Positions 36,320-47,243 of a DNA stretch of 64,000 bases are shown one piece after another. The notes beneath the pieces were generated by a model. It was given only the letters and a program-made list of their open reading frames with translations. It ran no database searches and was not told the origin of the DNA. The position numbers were made by a program, and so were the translations under genes. The stretch covers positions 81,851 to 145,850 of the forward strand of contig NZ_BCZA01000010.1 of NCBI RefSeq assembly GCF_001598475.1. Reading direction: 5' to 3'. The stretch comes from Pantoea agglomerans NBRC 102470. GTDB lineage: Bacteria > Pseudomonadota > Gammaproteobacteria > Enterobacterales > Enterobacteriaceae. Position 1 is the first letter of the stretch; each line of letters begins with the position of its first letter.

Positions 36320-36339
36320 AACCCGGTCATGACCGGGTT
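36320..36339. terminator. Palindromic terminator
   Basis: AACCCGGTCATGACCGGGTT is a perfect 20-bp palindrome 15 bases after the nuclease stop. ATCGTTTT follows on the plus strand. Confidence 0.75.
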
Positions 36340-36419
36340 ATCGTTTTGAATACCGCACCAGATAAATCATCATAATTATCAGAAAGGTGTAACCTGCATA
36401 CGTCCTGAACTACAAGCCA

Positions 36420-37298
36420 TTATTTGTCTGGCTGACGCTGCAGGAAATTCCAGGTTGCGCCCAACATGCCGGAGTCGTTGCCGTAGGTCGCGGTATCAAT
36501 GCGGATATCAAGATCATATTTTGCCAGTTGCTCTGCCAGTTCCTCGAGGAACGGTTCCCGCTCGGTAATTCCACCACCGATAAATATCATCTGCGGATCG
36601 AACACGCTGAAGAGGTTATATAAGCAGGCTGCAAGATCCTGGTAGAATTTATTCACCACCTGCTGCGCTGCTTCTTCTTTGCGATCGTATGCGTCAAAGA
36701 CATCTTTACCTGTGACGTCGTCGGAAGATTTTTCGATGAGCTGGCTGTAATTCTCCCGAAGCGCCGTCATGGTACAACTCTGGCTCATGGTGTGGCGTTC
36801 AATATTGCTGCTGGTGGGGCGCGAAGTCAGCAGACAGCCAAACTCGCCCGCGCGGTTACGACCGCCCCGGATCAGCGCGCCGTTGCAGAAGGCCGCTCCG
36901 CCTAATCCTGTGCCGATAGTTAACATCAGAAAATCACTGAGTTTTTTTGCTTTGCCCAGCCACTGTTCAGCCAGTAAGGCGCAGTGGGCGTCATTTTCGA
37001 CCGTGGCAGGCAGTGAGGTTTTTTCCGTCAGCCACTGGCTCAGATGAAACTGGTCGAAGTCCCGAATGGTGCCACCCATGGCGATATATCCAGCTTCTGC
37101 ATCAATATAACCGGGCGTGCTGACGGCGATGCCAGCACAGCCGGGATTTTTCTCCAGCCAGGCCAGGATCGCATCAAGTATTTTGTCGCGTGAATTATGG
37201 GAAATATCAGCACTCTCACTGGTCAGAATATTTCCCTGCTCATCAATCACGCCCATTTTTAAAGAGGTACCACCAATATCGAAAGCTGCAATCTTCAT
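36420..37298 (-). CDS. ROK-family sugar kinase
   Basis: A 292-residue kinase that would phosphorylate a hexose or glycoside with ATP. The phosphate-binding motif is DIGGTSLKMGV (7-17). The sugar-binding catalytic Asp is in ENDAHCALLAE, and TIGTGLGGAAF and FIGGGITE are adenosine-loop motifs. The zinc motif CxCGxxGC of NagC-type ROK proteins is absent, and no helix-turn-helix precedes the kinase. This fits beta-glucoside-kinase-like members. No sugar operon is adjacent, so the substrate is unknown. The start is the first Met, which begins the family's MKIAAFDIGG. Confidence 0.88.
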   Translation of the reverse strand: MKIAAFDIGGTSLKMGVIDEQGNILTSESADISHNSRDKILDAILAWLEKNPGCAGIAVSTPGYIDAEAGYIAMGGTIRDFDQFHLSQWLTEKTSLPATVENDAHCALLAEQWLGKAKKLSDFLMLTIGTGLGGAAFCNGALIRGGRNRAGEFGCLLTSRPTSSNIERHTMSQSCTMTALRENYSQLIEKSSDDVTGKDVFDAYDRKEEAAQQVVNKFYQDLAACLYNLFSVFDPQMIFIGGGITEREPFLEELAEQLAKYDLDIRIDTATYGNDSGMLGATWNFLQRQPDK

Positions 37299-37489
37299 TA
37301 ACGTTCTCTGAGGTTGTTTTCATCCGATTAATTGTAGTGCTGAAAGAAAAAGGGCAGGAGGTCTGGCGGAGGCAATTTTGTCAGGAAAGGTACAGATTTA
37401 TAAAGCGAGTGTTGTACAGAGGGTGTTTTGATAAACCCCGGCACACAGGGAACAGCTGTGCATGATTTTTCAGGACGTCCGATGTATTA

Positions 37490-37520
37490 CCCGCGCTGAG
37501 AGGGTGTCTGGCAGCGCGGG
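37490..37520 (-). terminator. GC-rich hairpin after the FabF gene
   Basis: A 9-bp stem, CCCGCGCTG with CAGCGCGGG and a 13-nt loop, 20 bases after the ketosynthase stop on the minus strand. It has no U-tract. Confidence 0.5.
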
Positions 37521-37539
37521 CTTAATCGTCACTCTGAAG

Positions 37540-38823
37540 TCATTGCCACTTACGCAACAGGAGACTGGCGTTGACGCCGCCAAAACCAAAACCGTTCGAC
37601 ATGGCATAAGTCAGCGCCGTGGGACGTGCATTGAGCGCCACCAGGTCAAGATTGCCTGCGGCTTCATCGGGATGATGGAGGTTCAGCGTCGGCGGAATAA
37701 GCTGCTGCTGCAGCGCCATCAGGGTGAATATCGCCTCAACGCCCCCTGCCGCACCCAGCAGATGGCCGGTGGCGGATTTCGTTGAGGCGATCGCGACCTG
37801 CGAATCATCGCCAAACACTGCGCGAATAGCCGCCAGCTCACCGTGATCGCCAACCTGAGTTGAGGTTGCGTGTGCGTTGATATGCTGCACGTCTTCCGGA
37901 CTAATGCCCGCCTGACGCAGGGCGATTCTCATCGCCCGTGCAGCCCCGCTGCCATCCTCCGGACCCGCGGTTAAATGGTATGCATCGGCGCTGGTGCCAT
38001 AGCCGACAATCTCCGCCAGCGGTGTCGCGCCGCGTGCTTCGGCATGGGCCAGTGACTCAATCACCAGCAGGCCTGCACCTTCGGCCATCACAAAGCCGTT
38101 TCTGTCACGATCAAACGGACGTGAGGCATGGTGCGGCTGATCTTCATAGCCCACACATAGCGCACGTGCAGCCGCGAAACAGCCCAGCGTGACGCGATCA
38201 AGCGCCGCTTCTGTGCCGCCACAAATAGCAATGTCCGCTTCACCGCTTCTGATCAACCTGGCTGCATCACCAATTGCCTGAACTCCCGCCGCACAGGCGG
38301 TAACGGGCGCACCCAGCGGGCCGGTGAAGCCGTGTTTGATCGAGACATGACCCGCGGCCATGTTGGCCAGAAACGAAGGTGCTGTAAAGGGTGAGAGCCT
38401 GCGCGGGCCGCGTGCATCGGTGGTGCGCACCGCGTCGGCAATGGCACCAAAGCCGCCGACGCCTGAAGCAATAATCGTCGCGGTACGTTCACGCGTCGCC
38501 TCATCTTCAGGATGCCAGGCTGCCTGATTCAGCGCTTCTTCTGCTGCCAGCAGCGCGAATTCTATAAAGCGCGACATCTTTTTACGCTCTTTCGGCGCAA
38601 TGAACGCTTCGGGGTCGTAACCTGCCAGCGGATCTTCATCGATGCCCGGCACGCTGCCACCTACTGAAATACCGGTGCCAGCAGTAAGCGTATCGGGAAG
38701 GGTACGTATACCTGATTCTCCAGCCGTTAATCGCCGCCAGACGGTTTCAACGCCACAACCCAGTGGCGAAACGATGCCCGCGCCGGTAATGACAATGCGT
38801 TGTGATGAGGCTAAGTGACTCAT
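37540..38823 (-). CDS. fabF: Beta-ketoacyl-ACP synthase II paralogue
   Basis: Condenses malonyl-ACP with acyl-ACP in fatty-acid elongation. It has 427 residues from 38823, where GGGAG is well placed. The frame to 39039 adds an unrelated Arg/Ser-rich tail and is rejected. The catalytic triad is present: Cys177 in VTACAAGVQ, His in INAHATSTQVGD, and His in TKSATGHLLGAAGG. No other fab genes are nearby, so this is probably not the housekeeping copy. A TetR gene lies 237 bases upstream on the same strand. It may serve a special acyl chain or respond to membrane stress. Confidence 0.88.
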   Translation of the reverse strand: MSHLASSQRIVITGAGIVSPLGCGVETVWRRLTAGESGIRTLPDTLTAGTGISVGGSVPGIDEDPLAGYDPEAFIAPKERKKMSRFIEFALLAAEEALNQAAWHPEDEATRERTATIIASGVGGFGAIADAVRTTDARGPRRLSPFTAPSFLANMAAGHVSIKHGFTGPLGAPVTACAAGVQAIGDAARLIRSGEADIAICGGTEAALDRVTLGCFAAARALCVGYEDQPHHASRPFDRDRNGFVMAEGAGLLVIESLAHAEARGATPLAEIVGYGTSADAYHLTAGPEDGSGAARAMRIALRQAGISPEDVQHINAHATSTQVGDHGELAAIRAVFGDDSQVAIASTKSATGHLLGAAGGVEAIFTLMALQQQLIPPTLNLHHPDEAAGNLDLVALNARPTALTYAMSNGFGFGGVNASLLLRKWQ

Positions 38824-39060
38824 TGGATTACTCCCGTAGAGAGTCCGGACAGTGATTGAAATGCTGCCGCAGACAATGGATACACGCCTTGAGCGCGGAA
38901 GGTGAGACCCTGCGTAGAATGGTGCGATGGACGAACGCAGGGATGGAATAGAGCAGAGAGAGATAAGCTTAGCAGCATCAGAATCCTGAGCGATAACCAG
39001 ACAGAGTGCTATCGTTGCTCTTGTGACTAAATAAGTCAATAGTCACATCATGCGCATTGT

Positions 39061-39675
39061 TCAGGGCGCAAGGCTACGTAACACCAGCGCTGCCAGTTGT
39101 GCAGAGGCTTCTTCAGCGTCATCAAGGCTGTACTGCAGCAGTACCGGACTGGCGTAGGGTTTGATCACCCGATAGATTGCCTCCGCCGCTTCGTCAGCCG
39201 GGGTTTTACGCTCAAACTCACCTGCTTCACGCCCCCGGCGCAGGATCTGCTGAATCAGGCTGAGCAGTCGTTCTTCATGCGCCATCGCCGACGGCCAGCG
39301 GTCACGCGACGCGACGGCAGCAATATCATAGAGTTTACGTTCGTGAAAAAAGAGTTCAGTGCCGGTGACGGAAAGCGTGCGGAACAGTCGCCGCAGTTGT
39401 TCCGATGCTCCAGGCGCATCGGCGATAGCGACTTCGACGTGCTGCATAATCATCGCAAGCCGGGTGGAGCAAATCACTTCGCCAATCGCCTGTTTTGATT
39501 CAAAAAATTTGTAGATATACGCTTTGGAAAAGCCGATAGCACGGGCGAGATCGGAGACGGTGGTTTTTTCGTAACCATAATGCGCGAAGTGCTGCATGGC
39601 AGCATCGACAATCTGGTCACGCACATTGTGCCCGGCCGGGCCGCGTGTGCCATTTTCCGTTACGGATTGAGTCAT
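39061..39675 (-). CDS. TetR-family regulator
   Basis: A 204-residue repressor-type protein. The helix-turn-helix is in YEKTTVSDLARAIGFSKAYI, followed by YKFFESKQAIGEV. The C-terminal ligand domain ends RVIKPYASPVLLQYS and similar helices. The start at 39675 gives the natural MTQSVTEN beginning, with AGG nine bases upstream. Alternatively it extends to 39723. It lies between a sigma-54 regulator gene and the FabF paralogue, both on the same strand. The target is unknown, FabF being the nearest candidate. Confidence 0.88.
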   Translation of the reverse strand: MTQSVTENGTRGPAGHNVRDQIVDAAMQHFAHYGYEKTTVSDLARAIGFSKAYIYKFFESKQAIGEVICSTRLAMIMQHVEVAIADAPGASEQLRRLFRTLSVTGTELFFHERKLYDIAAVASRDRWPSAMAHEERLLSLIQQILRRGREAGEFERKTPADEAAEAIYRVIKPYASPVLLQYSLDDAEEASAQLAALVLRSLAP

Positions 39676-39819
39676 TGTCAGAACCTGGCAGATCAAAGGT
39701 GGGTGAAAAAATTCAGTGACCACTGTTAAGGGTGGTCACATTTTAGGCCCTGTTGCGATCAAAAGCCATATTTTGAACGGGCTGAATGTATGCTGGTGTT
39801 GCTGAGTGCCACCAGCCGG

Positions 39820-41778
<1,959 letters not shown>

Positions 41779-41801
41779 TTCACTCTCCCGTGGTCGATGG
41801 A

Positions 41802-41835
41802 ATGTCCATTTTAATGACATGTTAAGTTGACATGT
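41802..41835. promoter_or_regulatory. Candidate enhancer sites for the sigma-54 activator
   Basis: Two overlapping inverted repeats: ATGTC-N9-GACAT at 41802-41820 and ACATG-N9-CATGT at 41817-41835. Their right end lies about 65 bp upstream of the -24 element, a typical upstream-activator position. They probably also cover the activator gene's own promoter. Confidence 0.6.
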
Positions 41836-41900
41836 AAATTTTATTTTCAATCAGGACGCGCCATCTGCGAGCGCGTTCACATAAAAGCCCGCTTTAAAAC

Positions 41901-41916
41901 TGGCATCCACTTTGCA
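41901..41916 (+). promoter_or_regulatory. Sigma-54 (-24/-12) promoter
   Basis: TGGCAT, five bases, then TTGCA. This matches the sigma-54 consensus TGGCAC-N5-TTGCA with one difference. Transcription would start near 41927, about 40 bases before the transporter gene. Confidence 0.85.
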
Positions 41917-41967
41917 ACGCTGACACTAACTCTCACCTGTCAAAAACAATGGGAAAGTTAAGGTGTT

Positions 41968-43431
41968 ATGCGTAAACATAATCTGAAGTTATTGCTGTTC
42001 ATCTGTTCCATTGCCTCATTGAGCGGGGTGATCCTCGGTTATGACGCCTCAGTGATTTCCGGCGTTATTGAGCCATTAACGGAACACCTTGCGCTAACGC
42101 CGTGGCAAAGTGGATGGGCTGTTTCAAATGTCATTCTCGGCTGTATCGTCGGCGCTGGCTGTGTCGGCGCGATCTCAGATCGGATCGGGCGTAAACCTAC
42201 ACTGGTGATCACCGCGCTGTTGTTTGCCGTGTCTGCGGTGGGTTCTGCGCTGGCAGATTCACTAACCGGGTTTGTGATTTACCGGCTGGTGGGTGGCCTG
42301 GCGGTCGGGATGGCGTCGGCAATTACGCCGCTCTATATCGCAGAGGTCTCACCTAAGGACTGGCGAGGGCGCATGCTTGGGCTGCAGCAGATGCTGATGG
42401 TTGGCGGTCAGGTCACGGTCTATGTGGTGAATTACCTGATTGCACGCGGTATGCCCCATGCCTGGATAGTCAGTGAAGGCTGGCGCTGGATGCTGGCGTC
42501 GGGTGTGGTGCCTTGCCTGCTGTTTCTGGCACTGGTGCCCTTTATGCCGGAATCACCACGCTGGCTGGCGTTAAACGGCAAGCGTGAACGCGCGCTGGCA
42601 GTGCTGACCCGGCTTTCGACGCCTGAACATGCGCGGCGTCTGCTGGCAGAAATCAGTGCGCCGGACGCGGATTCTGTTACCCGTCAGCAGGGAACCCGTC
42701 TGCTCCGCGACGCCAGAATGCGTTACATCCTGCTGATCGGCTGCGCGATTGCGATTCTGCAGCAGGTTTCGGGCATCAACATCCTGCTGTATTACGCACC
42801 GTCGCTGCTGCAGAACATCTCACCGGATACACAGACCTCCCTCTATCACAGCATTTTCCTCGGACTGGCGCTGCTGGTCGGAGTAGCGTTTTGTCTGAAC
42901 GCAGTGGATCGCTGGGGACGGACGCGTCTGCTGCGCTGGGGAGCGCTGGGTTGCGCTGTCAGCCTGGTGATTACGGCCTGGGCCTTTATAGCGCAGATCG
43001 GTGGCCTGCTGCCGGTTGTGGGCCTGGTGGCGTTCGTACTGATTTTTGGTATGTCATGGAGTCTGGGTGCCTGGCTACTGATCTCTGAAATATTTCCCAA
43101 CCGGATTCGTGCCGTCGCGATGGGCTACGCCTTTTCTTCGATGTATCTCGCCAATTTCATCGTTACTCAGACTTTCCCGATGATGAACCGTAGCCGTTTG
43201 CTGATGGATCACTTCCATGGTGCTTTTCCACTGATGCTCTGCGCCGCTGGCTGCCTGGTGGCCTTCTGGTTTGTAAAACGTTTTCTGCCTGAAACCCGAG
43301 GCATCTCACTGGAGCACATCGAGCCGCTGATGCTTTCAAAATCCCGTCGTTTTGCCGCCAAAGCGCAGGCGACATCCGGACACCCTATTCAGCCTGACTG
43401 GGCTGACAACAAAAAACAGGAGCAGTTATGA
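41968..43431 (+). CDS. MFS sugar/polyol:proton symporter
   Basis: An inner-membrane carrier of 487 residues with about 12 membrane segments, of the sugar-porter family. Signature motifs are visible: GYDASVISG in TM1, DRIGRKPTL in loop 2-3, RLVGGLAVGMASAITPLYIAE (the PESPR partner region), PESPRWLALNGK after TM6, and QQVSGINILLYYAP in TM7. The substrate is probably a polyol such as an inositol, judged from the genes that follow. It is the first gene of the sigma-54 operon and overlaps the next gene by four bases. Confidence 0.9.
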   Translation: MRKHNLKLLLFICSIASLSGVILGYDASVISGVIEPLTEHLALTPWQSGWAVSNVILGCIVGAGCVGAISDRIGRKPTLVITALLFAVSAVGSALADSLTGFVIYRLVGGLAVGMASAITPLYIAEVSPKDWRGRMLGLQQMLMVGGQVTVYVVNYLIARGMPHAWIVSEGWRWMLASGVVPCLLFLALVPFMPESPRWLALNGKRERALAVLTRLSTPEHARRLLAEISAPDADSVTRQQGTRLLRDARMRYILLIGCAIAILQQVSGINILLYYAPSLLQNISPDTQTSLYHSIFLGLALLVGVAFCLNAVDRWGRTRLLRWGALGCAVSLVITAWAFIAQIGGLLPVVGLVAFVLIFGMSWSLGAWLLISEIFPNRIRAVAMGYAFSSMYLANFIVTQTFPMMNRSRLLMDHFHGAFPLMLCAAGCLVAFWFVKRFLPETRGISLEHIEPLMLSKSRRFAAKAQATSGHPIQPDWADNKKQEQL

Positions 43432-44441
43432 ACCTTAAAACAGTACGAGTGGGATTGATCGGTGCTGGCCGCATGGGCAGTTTTCATGCAGAGAATCTGG
43501 CGCTGCGGGTGCCTGGGGCACGGCTGACAGCGGTCGCCGACCTGCAACCCGGCGCAGCGCAGAAACTGGCAGACCGGCTGGGGGTGGAGAAAGCCTATAC
43601 CGATATCCAGGCGTTACTCAATGACAGCGAAATCGATGCCGTTGCTATTGCTACGCCGGCTCGCACTCACGCCGAACTGGTGATCGCTGCAGCCCGGGCT
43701 GGCAAGCACGTGTTTTGCGAAAAACCGATGGCGGTAACGCTGGATGAGGCAGATCGGGCGATCGCGGCCGCACAGGATGCGGGCGTTGTGTTGCAGGTCG
43801 GCTTCAATCGTCGATTCAATGCAGGCTTCGCCGCAGCTATTGAAGCTGTCAGAGCAGGCACCAATGGCACCACCCAGCTAAGCCGTTCGGTGACACGCGA
43901 CCCTGGCCTGCGCGATCCGGCCCCGATCCCGCAGTGGACCATCTTCCTTGAAACCTTAATCCATGACTTCGACACCCTTCTGCACTTCAATCCGGGTTCC
44001 CGGCCGGTTGAGGTCTATGCGCTGGCTGATGCGCTGGTGCGTCCCGATTTTAAAGATAAGGGATTACTTGATACCGCGGTGGTGACCATCCGCTTTGATA
44101 ACGGTGCCATTGCCACTGCGGAAGCCAACTTCCAGGCAGTTTACGGTTATGACGTTCGCGGTGAGGTGTTTGGCAGTAAAGGTATGCTGCAGGCGGGCAA
44201 CATCAATCAGGACAACTGTGTGCGCTATCACGCCGAGGGTATTGCCATCGCAACGTCTCGAATGGATACCGATCTGCTGCGTGAGGCCTATGTTGCTGAA
44301 ATGGCAGAATTCGCCCGCGCGATTCTGCACGGTGACACGCCGCGCGCTACTGGCACTGATGCGCGTAACGCGCTGGAAATTGCGCTGGCCTGTATTGAAT
44401 CGGTGCAGCAACGCAAACCCATTCTGCTGGGAGAACGCTAA
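43428..44441 (+). CDS. Gfo/Idh/MocA oxidoreductase, inositol dehydrogenase-like
   Basis: A 337-residue NAD(P)-dependent dehydrogenase. The Rossmann motif is GLIGAGRMGSFHAENL (9-24). The catalytic Lys is in CEKPMAVT, and the IHDFDTLLHF segment supplies the conserved Asp and His of the active site. It resembles inositol 2-dehydrogenase (IolG) and MocA of rhizopine catabolism. The exact substrate is inferred, not shown. It overlaps both neighbours (4 bases and 1 base), so the three genes are translated as a unit. Confidence 0.88.
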   Translation: MNLKTVRVGLIGAGRMGSFHAENLALRVPGARLTAVADLQPGAAQKLADRLGVEKAYTDIQALLNDSEIDAVAIATPARTHAELVIAAARAGKHVFCEKPMAVTLDEADRAIAAAQDAGVVLQVGFNRRFNAGFAAAIEAVRAGTNGTTQLSRSVTRDPGLRDPAPIPQWTIFLETLIHDFDTLLHFNPGSRPVEVYALADALVRPDFKDKGLLDTAVVTIRFDNGAIATAEANFQAVYGYDVRGEVFGSKGMLQAGNINQDNCVRYHAEGIAIATSRMDTDLLREAYVAEMAEFARAILHGDTPRATGTDARNALEIALACIESVQQRKPILLGER

Positions 44442-45220
44442 TGGCCGGTTATCAGCTTTCAGTCTGTGCGGAGATGGTGTTTCTCGAACTGCCTTTTATC
44501 GCGCGTGTTGAGCGGATTCATGCGCTGGGATTTGGCGTGGAGATCTGGAACTGGGCCAACAAAGATATCGACGCGCTGGTGGCGACAGGTGCGCGTTTTA
44601 CCTCCATGACCGGCTACCTCAACGGTAACCTGACTGATGATGATGAGATTGCAGAGTTGCTGCATAGCGCAGAAACCTCACTGGCGATTGCAGATCGTCT
44701 GAACTGCCCGAGCCTGAATCTGCATGGCACCGGGCTGGATGCTCACGGCCAGGCGGTTCGTCCGGTTGAGGTGGTCACTGGTGAGATGTGGCTTAAAGCG
44801 GCCGACACCCTGCGGCATGTCGCTGCGCTCGGCGAGCAGGCCGGGCGAGTATTTACTCTCGAAAACCTGAATCTGGCGGTTGATCATCCGGGTACGCCGT
44901 TCGCACGGGCTGCCGATACGCTGGCGCTGGTCGAAGCGGTCAACAGCCCGGCACTGAAGATGAATCTGGACCTCTATCACGCCCAGATTGGAGAGGGCAA
45001 CCTGATAGAGCTGATACGACGCTGCGGCCCCGCTATCGGTGAAATCCAGGTGGCTGATGTGCCGGGGCGCATGCAGCCTGGCACCGGGGAAATTAACTAT
45101 CGCGCCATTGCCCGTGCGCTGGAGCAGGTCGGCTATTGCGGCGTCGTTGCGCTGGAGGGCTGGGCCGAAGGCGACAGCGAAACAGCCCTGGCACAGTTCC
45201 GCGATCACTTTACGTTGTGA
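44441..45220 (+). CDS. TIM-barrel isomerase (Hyi/IolE/MocC-like)
   Basis: A 259-residue xylose-isomerase-like TIM barrel. Metal ligands are seen as Glu in FTLENLNLAVDH, Asp and His in MNLDLYHAQIGEG, and the final Glu in VALEGWAEG. The profile resembles hydroxypyruvate isomerase and the inosose-handling IolE/IolI/MocC group. In this operon it would act on the product of the dehydrogenase. The start overlaps the stop of the previous gene in TAATG. Confidence 0.85.
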   Translation: MAGYQLSVCAEMVFLELPFIARVERIHALGFGVEIWNWANKDIDALVATGARFTSMTGYLNGNLTDDDEIAELLHSAETSLAIADRLNCPSLNLHGTGLDAHGQAVRPVEVVTGEMWLKAADTLRHVAALGEQAGRVFTLENLNLAVDHPGTPFARAADTLALVEAVNSPALKMNLDLYHAQIGEGNLIELIRRCGPAIGEIQVADVPGRMQPGTGEINYRAIARALEQVGYCGVVALEGWAEGDSETALAQFRDHFTL

Positions 45221-45226
45221 GCTCTG

Positions 45227-45255
45227 CCGCCGGGTATTTGCCTGTTGCCCGGCGG
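45227..45255 (+). promoter_or_regulatory. Intercistronic hairpin
   Basis: CCGCCGGG pairs with CCCGGCGG across a 13-nt loop between the isomerase and binding-protein genes. Such hairpins often set different mRNA levels within sugar operons. No long U-tract. Confidence 0.55.
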
Positions 45256-45288
45256 TTCTATCAATAATAAACCCTACAGGATTACGCG

Positions 45289-46209
45289 ATGAAAACCAAA
45301 ATGTTAGCACTGCTGCTCAGCCTGATGATCAGCGTTACCGCCTGGGCTAAAACACCTAAAATCGGTGTCGCACTGGCTAATTTCGATCTTAACTTCGTAT
45401 CGATTCTGCGGACGCAGATGGTGGGTGAGATAAAAGCGCTGAAAATGGATGGGCAGTTCGTCGATGCCAAAGGGGATGTAGCTCTTCAGGTACAGCAGGT
45501 TGAAGATTTTATCAATCAGGGCGTGGATGCCATTATTCTCAACCCGGTCGATACACAGGGCGTACTGCCGATGGTGAAAGCGGCAGAAGCGGCGGGCATT
45601 CCGCTGGTGTTTGTTAACCGTAAACCGGAAGTGAAATTACCGTCCAGTATGGCCTATGTCGGTTCTGACTCTGCCCTGGGGGGTGAGATGCAGATGGAAG
45701 CGCTGGCAAAACAGATGAACTATCGGGGCAATGTCGCCATTTTAATGGGCGCATTATCAAATGAAGAAGCGCGGGAACGGACGCGTGCTGTTGAAGCGGT
45801 GATCGCTAAATATAAGCAAATGGCGGTAATCGAAAAACAGACTGCACGCTGGCAGCGTAATGAAGCGGTAGACGTAGTTTCGGGCTGGCTGCTTAATCAG
45901 CGACCGATCGATGCAATCGCCGCCAATAATGATGAAATGGCTATCGGGGCGATTATGGCGCTGAATCAGGCGAAAAACAGCCACATTCTGGTTGCTGGGA
46001 TCGATGGCACGCCAGATGGCCAGCAGTTCGTCAAAAATGGAAAGATGACGCTGACTATTTTCCAGGATGCGAAAGGGCAGGCGACGGGCGCTGTGAAAGT
46101 CGTGAAAGCGTTACTGGATAAACAGAAAGTCGAATCACTGAACTGGATCCCCTATAAAACCATTACACAAAGTAATTATGCGGAGTTTGCTGCCGCTAAT
46201 CAGCCATAA
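45289..46209 (+). CDS. Periplasmic sugar-binding protein, orphan
   Basis: A 306-residue type I periplasmic binding protein. The signal peptide (1-20) ends AWAKT. The mature part begins PKIGVALANFDLNFVSILRT and has the hinge-domain pattern NPVDTQGVLPMVKAAEAAGI and AANNDEMAIGAIMALNQA. It resembles ribose, inositol and rhizopine (MocB) binding proteins. No ABC ATPase or permease is present in the operon, whose carrier is an MFS protein. It may serve a distant ABC transporter or act in sensing. A terminator follows at 46263. Confidence 0.9.
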   Translation: MKTKMLALLLSLMISVTAWAKTPKIGVALANFDLNFVSILRTQMVGEIKALKMDGQFVDAKGDVALQVQQVEDFINQGVDAIILNPVDTQGVLPMVKAAEAAGIPLVFVNRKPEVKLPSSMAYVGSDSALGGEMQMEALAKQMNYRGNVAILMGALSNEEARERTRAVEAVIAKYKQMAVIEKQTARWQRNEAVDVVSGWLLNQRPIDAIAANNDEMAIGAIMALNQAKNSHILVAGIDGTPDGQQFVKNGKMTLTIFQDAKGQATGAVKVVKALLDKQKVESLNWIPYKTITQSNYAEFAAANQP

Positions 46210-46262
46210 AAATTGCCGCTAACTTTATGATTCTTCGTCGTTTCTTAAATTATTAGCCAGCT

Positions 46263-46296
46263 GCCGGGCAGTGACGCACTCTGCCCGGCCTGTTTT
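46263..46296 (+). terminator. Rho-independent terminator of the sigma-54 operon
   Basis: A 9-bp stem, GCCGGGCAG with CTGCCCGGC and a 9-nt loop, followed by CTGTTTT. Confidence 0.8.
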
Positions 46297-46409
46297 GCTG
46301 GCTAATCTGTAAAAATTTCCTTAATCGCCTGATTAACGCGTCTGTAGTGCTTCTTCATATAAGCTGAATTATACTGTCGATAAATGAGCGGAAATTCAGT
46401 GATTTCTTA

Positions 46410-47243
46410 ATGATTTACATAATCGATGATCAGGTTTCTTACAATTCTGATGACTGCACGCTTAGCCACATTCCTACTCAGGAGTCGCTGAGCCTCAGTA
46501 TTTCTTCAGGTCGGCTTTTTGAGCAGTTACTGAATTCCGGGGGAGAAATACTGGCGCGTGATACGTTGCTGACCGAGGTCTGGGATAAATATGGCCTGCG
46601 TGGATCGAATAGTAATCTGAATCAATATCTGAGTATTGTGCGCAGGGCACTCGCGGCTTATGGCTGTGAAAATCTGATTATCACCATCCCGAAAATTGGT
46701 ATACGCCTGAATACCGATATTAAAATTGAACGTCAATCAGCCCCGGTCATGGGGGTGACGGAAGTTTTAACTGATGACATATCGGAAGGAAGTATAACTG
46801 AAGGGTCTGCTGAAAACGTTGTCCTGCCTGCCACTCCGCCCGGTAATCAGCTGCCAGCTACGTCCGTTAACGTCAACCGGCGATACTGGTTTGCTTCTGT
46901 TGCTCTGATATTGCTGGGCATGGTGCTCTGGTATTTCACGGTATCGCGTCCTGACGAGCAAATTATTCCAATGAGTGCCATTAAACTTGACGGTGGCTGC
47001 GAAGCAGTATTATTGCAGGGTCTGGATGAGGTTGAACGACAGGCATTGGGTAAGCAAATAGTGCAAATTCTAAGGGAAAATAATCAAACCTGCGATGCGG
47101 GTCACCGGATTATTTTTGATAAAAACACCTCTTTTACTACTAAGAATTTCGGAAGAACAATTCTTTCATCGTGTAAAATTAATAGCGATGGTCATATCAT
47201 CTTATGCGACAATTTTTATTATCTTGACTGGAGAATGGGATGA
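46410..47243 (+). CDS. Membrane-bound winged-helix regulator, MarT/CadC/ToxR-like
   Basis: A 277-residue one-component regulator. The N-terminal part (about 10-105) is an OmpR-type winged helix (LARDTLLTEVWDKYGLRG, NLNQYLSIVRRALAAYG). A linker leads to one membrane segment (about 158-176, YWFASVALILLGMVLWYF) and a periplasmic domain with several cysteines that may form disulphides. It is the upstream half of a pair with the FidL-like gene, overlapping by four bases, as in MarT-FidL and YqeI-YqeJ. The base composition is AT-richer than the genes before it. Targets are unknown; the fimbrial/exporter block downstream is a possibility. Confidence 0.82.
   Translation: MIYIIDDQVSYNSDDCTLSHIPTQESLSLSISSGRLFEQLLNSGGEILARDTLLTEVWDKYGLRGSNSNLNQYLSIVRRALAAYGCENLIITIPKIGIRLNTDIKIERQSAPVMGVTEVLTDDISEGSITEGSAENVVLPATPPGNQLPATSVNVNRRYWFASVALILLGMVLWYFTVSRPDEQIIPMSAIKLDGGCEAVLLQGLDEVERQALGKQIVQILRENNQTCDAGHRIIFDKNTSFTTKNFGRTILSSCKINSDGHIILCDNFYYLDWRMG

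Noticed and set aside
37540..39039. Long form of the FabF gene (499 aa)
   Set aside because: The extra 72 residues are Ser/Arg-rich and unlike the family; the start at 38823 has GGGAG and begins the family sequence.
45289..46209. Complete ABC sugar importer
   Set aside because: Only the binding protein is present; no ATPase or permease gene lies in the operon or next to it.
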